64,000 nucleotides of DNA from the NCBI RefSeq assembly GCF_001611795.1, contig NZ_CP015098.1, forward strand, positions 2,914,001 through 2,978,000, written 5' to 3'. The notes below the pieces were generated by a model, which saw only the letters and a list, made by a program, of their open reading frames with translations, did not search any database and was not told where the DNA came from. Made by a program: the position numbers and the translations under genes. Positions 59,042 through 64,000 of this stretch are shown piece after piece. Within the stretch, counting starts at the first letter, position 1; each line of letters opens with the position of its first letter. This DNA is from Streptomyces qaidamensis. GTDB lineage: Bacteria; Actinomycetota; Actinomycetes; Streptomycetales; Streptomycetaceae.

Positions 59042-59470
59042 ATGCGCCTTTCCGTCCGCCGGAACTCCCGTGCGAACTCGCTGCTCGCCGTGCTCGCCGT
59101 CAGCGCCGCCGCCGTCACCACCCTGGCCGTGCCGAGCTCCGCGTCGGCGGCCCCGGCCGCGCCCGCCGCGGTGGACTGCGCGTCCGGGCACATCTGCTTC
59201 TGGACCGGAGCCAACTTCACCGGCAGCAAGTGCGCCTGGGACGTGGCCGACCCCGACTGGCAGAGCGGTGCCGTCCGGTGTTCCTGGGCCGCCACGACCA
59301 ACGTGAAGTCCGTGTGGAACGCCGGCACCAGCAGCTCCAGCGGTGTCGCGTACTACCGGGGCGCCAACTACAGCGACCGGGTCGGCTGCACCCGCCAGCA
59401 GCACGGCGGAAACCTCGCCGGTACGTACAAGGTCCGCTCCCACCGGTGGATCTCGGGCAGCTGCGGCTGA
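59042..59470 (+). CDS. Secreted peptidase-inhibitor family I36-like protein
   Basis: 142 residues. Signal peptide LLAVLAVSAAAVTTLAVPSS ASA, then a small beta/gamma-crystallin-like domain: CASGHICFWTGANFTGSKCA W, VKSVWNAGTSSSSGVAYYRG and GNLAGTYKVRSHRWISGSCG, with about five cysteines. Family I36 includes the metalloproteinase inhibitor SMPI from Streptomyces; many members have no proven target. A thermolysin-like M4 protease of the same genome is at 46341. CGAGGAG precedes ATG 59042. Confidence 0.85.
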   Translation: MRLSVRRNSRANSLLAVLAVSAAAVTTLAVPSSASAAPAAPAAVDCASGHICFWTGANFTGSKCAWDVADPDWQSGAVRCSWAATTNVKSVWNAGTSSSSGVAYYRGANYSDRVGCTRQQHGGNLAGTYKVRSHRWISGSCG

Positions 59471-59491
59471 CCCGGCTCCCGGCACCAACGC

Positions 59492-59532
59492 GGTGGCGTG
59501 CCACGCCTGCTTGCCCAGGCGTGCACGCCACC
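59492..59532. terminator. Bidirectional hairpin between convergent genes
   Basis: GGTGGCGTGCCACGCCTG and CCAGGCGTGCACGCCACC form an 18-base stem with one mismatch around a short loop. It lies 22 bases after the inhibitor stop and 24 before the SulP stop. No T tract on either strand. Confidence 0.7.
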
Positions 59533-59555
59533 TCGGCATGTCCACCGGGGCGGGG

Positions 59556-61685
59556 TCAGCCGACGAGGGGCGAACGCGCGTGCTCCTCGGGGAGGGGCCG
59601 CGTGTCGAGGTAGAACCATTCGGCGTCCGCGGTGGGCCAGGGCGCCGGTTCCGCCGCCTCCTCGCCGGGGACCGGGCGCCTGGGCAGCGGCGTCGGTGCC
59701 GGGCCCGGTTCGACGCCCTGCTTCGCCTCCCCCGGCATCAGCAGCTCCACCCGCAGCCCAAGACCCCGCTGCTGGGCGGTGAACTCCTCGACCTGGTTGC
59801 GGCAGGCGTGGTCCAGGTGGGTCACGCCGGTCAGGTCGAGGCGGATCCTCGGCTTCCCGGACGCGGCGGCCGCCTCCAGCGCGTCGATCACCTTCGGCAG
59901 CCGCAGGAACGTGGCGTTGCCCGCCATGACGACCTTGGCCGTGTCCTGCTCTACGTGCTGGCGGATCACCGTCTGCGACATGCGCAGCGCGGCCAGCACG
60001 ATCCCCGCGGCAAGACCGAACAGCACGCCTTCCAGCAGCGCGGTCGCCACGATGACCAGCATGGTCAACGTCATCACCGCGAACTCGCCCCTGTCCTGAC
60101 GCCACATCTTCGGGAACTCGGCGGGCCCGAACAGCTTCCAGCCGCTGTGCACGAGGACGCCGGCGAGCACGGAGATCGGGATCAGCGCGAGCACCTGCGG
60201 CAGCAGCAGCGCGAACAGCAGCAGCCACAGGCCGTGCAGGGTGCGGGAGAGCCGGGTCTTGGCCCCGGCCTGGACGTTGGCGGAACTGCGCGCCACCACC
60301 GCGGTGATGGGGAGCGCGCCGAGGATGCCCGCGACGGTGTTGCCGGCGCCCTGGGCGATCAGCTCGGTGTTGTAGCGGGTGCGCGGGCCGTTGTGCATAC
60401 GGTCCACGGCGGCGGCCGTGAACAGGCTCTCCGCGGACGCGATGACCGTGAAGGTGAGGATCGCGGTGATGATCGTCCCGTCGGCGAGCCCGGCGAACTG
60501 CTCCGCGCCCGGCACCCGCACGGAGTTGAGCAGGTTGCCCACCTGGAGGGTCTTCACGTCCACGCCGGGCAGCGCGGCGACGACGATGCCGATGCCGACG
60601 GCGACCAGGGCGGCGGGGATCTTCCCGGCCGGCCCGGGCACCTTCTTCCAGACGAAGCTGAGCACGATCGTGACGACCCCGAGCAGCGTGGCGATCATCG
60701 CCTGCGGGTTCGTCAGGACGCCGGCCAGCAGCCCGGGGATCCCGGCCATGTTCTCCAGCGCGGTGCCGGGGGCCTTGGCGTCGGCCATCGGGTAGGCCTG
60801 GCTGAACATCAGGGGCACACCGATGCCGGCGAGCATGCCCTGGACGACGGCGACCGAGATGGCCTGGAACATCCGGCCGAGGCGTACCAGTCCCAGGACG
60901 ATCTGGAGGAGGCCGGCGAACAGCACGATCACGCCGAGCATGGCCACGCCGACCTCGGCGACCGTCTCCGCGACCAGCGCGGCGAGCCCCGCGGCCGGGC
61001 CGCTGACCTGGAGCGTGCTGCCCCGGACCGCGCCGACGACCAGGCCGCCGATCACCCCGGAGATGATCCCGAGTTCGGCGGGGACGCCGGAGGCGACGGC
61101 AACGCCGATGCACAGCGGCAGGGCCACGAGGAAGACGACGAGGGAGGCGGTGATGTCGGTGGCCAGGTCCCTCTTGGCGCCACCCTTGCCGCCGAGGCCT
61201 TCCGCTCCGCCCTTGCCGCCGGAGCCCTTCGCTCCCCTTCTGCCGCCGGCACCCTTCACTCCCCCCTCGCCGCCGACACCCTTGGCACCGCTCAGCACAC
61301 CGCGGAGCAGCCCGCCCAGCGCACCACCGACCGCGGTACCGGCTCCCGGGCCGTCCAGGCCACCCTGGAGGTGCTCGCCCTGCCCGCGGTCCGAGCGCCC
61401 CCCTGAACTGCCCTCGGACCAGCCGCCGCCCCGGCCTCCGAGCACCTGCGGGGGATCTTCGGGCGGCCCACCCCTGACACCACCGTCCACCGGCCAGGCT
61501 TCCGGGCCCCCTGCCGGGCCCCCGCCCGACCAACCCGCCGCGCCCCCCTCCAGAGCGCCCGTCGACCAGCCCCCCGTATCCCCCGCGGAACCGTTCCCCC
61601 AGTCGGCGAACCCGCCCGTCGGAGGACCGCCCGACCGCCAGCCCCCCTCGCCGCCCGACGACCCATTGGATCGCCGTCGACCCAT
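59556..61685 (-). CDS. SulP-family anion transporter (bicarbonate/sulfate) with glycine-rich N-terminal extension
   Basis: About 709 residues. Membrane core starts near residue 165: SLVVFLVALPLCIGVAVASG VPAELGIISGVIGG, VSGPAAGLAALVAETVAEVG, and FTVIASAESLFTAAAVDRMH, typical SulP motifs; about 11 helices follow. C-terminal STAS domain (IRLDLTGVTHLDHACRNQVE EFT). The first about 165 residues are extremely Gly/Ser/Trp/Lys-rich, with many GGKGG and GGW units, atypical for SulP. ATG 61685 has GGGAGGT touching it, so the start is uncertain. The gene pairs with a carbonic anhydrase, 80 bases upstream, suggesting bicarbonate transport. Confidence 0.88.
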   Translation of the reverse strand: MGRRRSNGSSGGEGGWRSGGPPTGGFADWGNGSAGDTGGWSTGALEGGAAGWSGGGPAGGPEAWPVDGGVRGGPPEDPPQVLGGRGGGWSEGSSGGRSDRGQGEHLQGGLDGPGAGTAVGGALGGLLRGVLSGAKGVGGEGGVKGAGGRRGAKGSGGKGGAEGLGGKGGAKRDLATDITASLVVFLVALPLCIGVAVASGVPAELGIISGVIGGLVVGAVRGSTLQVSGPAAGLAALVAETVAEVGVAMLGVIVLFAGLLQIVLGLVRLGRMFQAISVAVVQGMLAGIGVPLMFSQAYPMADAKAPGTALENMAGIPGLLAGVLTNPQAMIATLLGVVTIVLSFVWKKVPGPAGKIPAALVAVGIGIVVAALPGVDVKTLQVGNLLNSVRVPGAEQFAGLADGTIITAILTFTVIASAESLFTAAAVDRMHNGPRTRYNTELIAQGAGNTVAGILGALPITAVVARSSANVQAGAKTRLSRTLHGLWLLLFALLLPQVLALIPISVLAGVLVHSGWKLFGPAEFPKMWRQDRGEFAVMTLTMLVIVATALLEGVLFGLAAGIVLAALRMSQTVIRQHVEQDTAKVVMAGNATFLRLPKVIDALEAAAASGKPRIRLDLTGVTHLDHACRNQVEEFTAQQRGLGLRVELLMPGEAKQGVEPGPAPTPLPRRPVPGEEAAEPAPWPTADAEWFYLDTRPLPEEHARSPLVG

Positions 61686-61765
61686 ACCTCCCGCCGCTCC
61701 CGCCGCTCCCGCAGGCCGCCCGCCCCCCGGGCCGCCCCGCGTCCTCCCCCGCGCATGGGCCCCGC

Positions 61766-62371
61766 TCACGCGGCGTGCACCCGGAAGTCGCCTTCGTCGC
61801 CCAGCTCGTAGACGAAGCCCGTGTCGACCTCGTAGTACCAGCCGTGCAGCCGCAGCCGGCCCGAGTCGAGGCGTTGCCGGACCACGGGGTAACTGCGCAG
61901 CGCGGCCAGTTGGTTGACGACGTTGCCCTGGGACACCTCCGGAAGGGACGGGTCGTCCGGGGCGGTCTCCAGGACGGAGGTCAGCTCGGGGCGGGCGATG
62001 CGGAGCCAGGCGTCCACGCCGGGCAGGGCCGACAGGTCGTCGCCGGACTTCAGCGCGCCCATCGCACCGCAGTGTGAGTGACCGCACACCACGATGTCCT
62101 GAACCCCGAGCACCTCCAGTGCGTACTCGATGGTGGCCGCCTCTCCACTGGCCCCGGGCCGTCCGTAGGGCGGCACGATATTTCCCGCGTTCCGCAGCTC
62201 GAATATCTCTCCCGGCCGCGCTCCGGTGATCATCGCGGGTATGACCCGCGAGTCCGAGCAGGTAATGAAAAGCGCCTCGGGATATTGCCCTTCGGCCAGT
62301 TTCCGGTATTCACCGCTGTTGAAATCGACGCGCGTCCTGAACGTCCGGGCACGGTCCAGCAAAGCCCTCAT
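61766..62371 (-). CDS. Beta-class carbonic anhydrase
   Basis: 201 residues. Zinc ligands and active-site residues are visible: Cys and Asp in TCSDSRVIP, His and Cys in CGHSHCGAMGALK. Also LRNAGNIVPPYG and IEYALEVLGVQDIVV. Interconverts CO2 and bicarbonate. Upstream of and probably in one transcript with the SulP transporter, so bicarbonate produced may be moved across the membrane, or the reverse. Divergent from the two-component system at 62588. Confidence 0.95.
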   Translation of the reverse strand: MRALLDRARTFRTRVDFNSGEYRKLAEGQYPEALFITCSDSRVIPAMITGARPGEIFELRNAGNIVPPYGRPGASGEAATIEYALEVLGVQDIVVCGHSHCGAMGALKSGDDLSALPGVDAWLRIARPELTSVLETAPDDPSLPEVSQGNVVNQLAALRSYPVVRQRLDSGRLRLHGWYYEVDTGFVYELGDEGDFRVHAA

Positions 62372-62587
62372 CGCACTCTCCTGAGCTGGGGTTCCTCCCT
62401 GTGCGCTCCACCGTAGACCGCCGACCTACAGAGGAAGGTTAAGTAAACCCCAGAGCCCGGCCAGCAATTGCACATTCTTTGTCCGGATTCCCAGTTGCAG
62501 CGTCTTCTTGTAGCGTGTGAACTCCGCGGCAGGGAATGTTATTCACACTGCCCGGATTCATGCCGGTTTCACGGAGAGACAGGACGT

Positions 62588-63403
62588 ATGGGCCTACGAG
62601 TGCTGCTCATCGAAGACGACGAGACGATCGCCGAGCCGCTCGCCGAGGGGCTCGGCCACTTCGGGCTGACGGTCGACCACGTCGCCACCGGGACGGACGG
62701 CCTGAGAGGCCCGTACAACGACGTCGTGCTGCTCGACCTGGGACTGCCGGACATGGACGGCATCGACGTGTGCCGCGGCATCCGGCAGGTCTCGGACGTG
62801 CCCATCGTCATCCTCAGCGCACGCGGCGAGGAGGCCGACCGCGTGCTGGGTCTGGAGCTGGGCGCCGACGACTACCTGGCGAAACCGTTCAGCGTGCGGG
62901 AACTGGTCGCCCGGGTCCGTGCGGTGACCCGCCGCACACAACGCACCCAACACACCCACACGGCGTTCCCCGAGACGCCGGGCCCGTTGAGCGCCCCCGA
63001 GCCGGCACCGGCCGAACCGGCCTACGAACCCGCCCCGGCCCTGTCCTACGAACCCCCGGCGGCGTCCGCGTCCACCCCCGACCCCGCCCCCGCGCACGAC
63101 CCGGGCCCGCTCGTCGTGGACCGCCGTACCCGCCAGGTCTGGGTCGGCGACGCCCCCGTCCTGCTCACGCCCAAGGAGTTCGACCTGCTGGCGCTGCTCA
63201 GCGAGGACCCCGGCGCGGTCTACTCGCGGCAGCAGATCCTCGACCGCGTCTGGGACCCGCACTACGACGGCCCGACCAAGACGCTGGACGTCCATGTCGC
63301 CGCGCTGCGCCGCAAGCTGGGGCACCCGGCGTGGATCCGGACCCTGCGGGGCGTCGGATTCCGGCTGTCCGTGCACACGGGGCCGCAGGTGGCCTCTCCA
63401 TGA
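62588..63403 (+). CDS. OmpR/PhoB-family response regulator with long proline-rich linker
   Basis: 271 residues. Receiver domain MGLRVLLIEDDETIAEPLAE, phospho-acceptor in DVVLLDLGLPDMDG, IVILSARGEEADRVLG and DYLAKPFSVREL; winged-helix effector LTPKEFDLLALLSEDPGAVY SRQQILDRVW and LDVHVAALRRKLGHPAWIRT LRG. Between them about 60 residues of Pro/Ala/Glu-rich sequence (PEPAPAEPAYEPAPALSYEP) replace the usual short linker. ATG 62588 has GAGAGACAGGA upstream. Coupled to the histidine kinase by ATGA overlap. Confidence 0.92.
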   Translation: MGLRVLLIEDDETIAEPLAEGLGHFGLTVDHVATGTDGLRGPYNDVVLLDLGLPDMDGIDVCRGIRQVSDVPIVILSARGEEADRVLGLELGADDYLAKPFSVRELVARVRAVTRRTQRTQHTHTAFPETPGPLSAPEPAPAEPAYEPAPALSYEPPAASASTPDPAPAHDPGPLVVDRRTRQVWVGDAPVLLTPKEFDLLALLSEDPGAVYSRQQILDRVWDPHYDGPTKTLDVHVAALRRKLGHPAWIRTLRGVGFRLSVHTGPQVASP

Positions 63404-64000
63404 CCCGCCGGCTGCTGCTCAGCTACCTCAGCCTCGCCGCGCTGGTGCTGCTCTGCCTGGAGATCCCGCTGGGCTTCGTGTACTCGCGCGGCGAGCGGGA
63501 GCGGGTGGTCAACGCGGCGAAGGACGAGGCCGAGTCGGTCTCGGCGTACGCGGCGCTGTCCCTGGCGGCGGGGCGAGCCGAGCGGGACCTGCCCGGGCGG
63601 GTGGCGCACTGCGCGCAGCGCATCGGGGGCAAGGTGGTGATCGTCGACGCGGCGGGCACGCCGCTCGCCGCCTCGCACCGGCTGGACGCCGGGATGTCCG
63701 GCACGCTGGCCACCCGGCCGGGCATCGCGGCGGCGCTGCGGGGCACTTCGACCGTGGACGTCCGCACCTCCACCATCGGCGGGGTCGAGTACCTGTCGGT
63801 GGCCGCGCCGGTCGGCCAGGAGGCGCGGCCGGTGGGTGCGGTGTGGCTGACGGTGCCGACGCGGACGGTCCACGGGCGGGTGCACCACGTCTGGCTGCTG
63901 CTCGCGCTGGGCGGGTTCGCCGTGCTGACGGCTGTCGCGGTGGTCGGTTTCGCCTTCGCCCGCTGGGCGGGCCGCCCCATCCGTGAACTGGAGCAGGCCA
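63400..64000 (+). CDS. Sensor histidine kinase, N-terminal part (3' end outside window)
   Basis: The first about 200 residues of a membrane kinase: helix 1 LLLSYLSLAALVLLCLEIPL G, an extracytoplasmic sensor of about 140 residues, helix 2 WLLLALGGFAVLTAVAVVGF AFA and the start of HAMP (RWAGRPIRELEQA). The catalytic domains lie beyond the window. It starts in overlap with the response regulator. Signal unknown. Confidence 0.9.
   Translation, partial: MTRRLLLSYLSLAALVLLCLEIPLGFVYSRGERERVVNAAKDEAESVSAYAALSLAAGRAERDLPGRVAHCAQRIGGKVVIVDAAGTPLAASHRLDAGMSGTLATRPGIAAALRGTSTVDVRTSTIGGVEYLSVAAPVGQEARPVGAVWLTVPTRTVHGRVHHVWLLLALGGFAVLTAVAVVGFAFARWAGRPIRELEQA

Overview
This is about 64 kb of very GC-rich, gene-dense chromosomal DNA. 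The codon use, tRNA genes and gene content point to a Streptomyces. From memory, the order of mbl, an ABC exporter pair, an hrdA-like sigma factor, dnaG, dgt, nasA, a SoxR-type reductase and nirBD matches the part of the S. coelicolor chromosome around SCO2450-SCO2490. This assignment rests on recalled family knowledge, not on a search.

Layout. 1-4913: the end of a MoxR-type AAA+ ATPase gene, translationally coupled to a 1423-residue multidomain protein whose kinase and HAD domains have lost their catalytic residues. 5131-9983: mbl, then a stress-sensing group (MEDS/anti-sigma kinase, STAS, STAS-ANTAR), two very small proteins and a YihY/BrkB membrane protein. 10052-11938: an unusual fusion of a squalene/phytoene synthase-like domain with a cis-prenyltransferase. 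12100-13480: a TSUP permease and a patch of gene and IS debris. 13480-16789: a STAND/NLR ATPase with TPRs and a small convergent protein that share an RHIM-like amyloid motif (candidate NLR plus Bell-type effector), followed by a holin-like membrane protein.

17206-23871 is a decayed island. It is bounded by a 46-bp duplication of the 3' half of a tRNA(CAU) gene and carries an MMPL exporter, a two-component system and several pseudogenes, but no recognisable integrase. 23827-24241 holds three tRNA genes. 24402-38859 is mostly conserved core: YtxH protein, FGGY kinase, heterodimeric ABC exporter, HrdA-like sigma factor, an AbiEii-like nucleotidyltransferase pair, DnaG, a ferredoxin-reductase-like flavoprotein, Dgt and a sirohydrochlorin chelatase. 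39073-43832: a frameshifted SanA/YdcF protein, an enoyl-CoA hydratase, and an adenylation enzyme coupled to a ferric-reductase-like membrane protein.

44228-57312 holds nitrogen assimilation (nasA; a NirB-like reductase, nirB and nirD), with GlnR-type boxes upstream of both blocks. It also holds an M4 protease, a gamma-glutamylcyclotransferase-like protein, a SoxR-box FMN reductase, a class F sortase with a secreted partner, an HxlR regulator, an imine-reductase-like enzyme and a second TSUP permease. 57476-64000: an HTH/peptidoglycan-binding membrane protein, a peptidase-inhibitor-like secreted protein, a SulP transporter beside a beta-carbonic anhydrase, and a two-component system cut by the window end.

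How genes work together: nasA reduces nitrate to nitrite, nirBD reduces nitrite to ammonium, and the CbiX-like chelatase could supply siroheme for NirB. The SulP/carbonic anhydrase pair fits bicarbonate handling. The strongest candidates for undescribed biology are the NLR/amyloid pair, the MoxR-linked degenerate-domain protein, the prenyltransferase fusion, the AbiEii-like pair and the adenylation/ferric-reductase operon.
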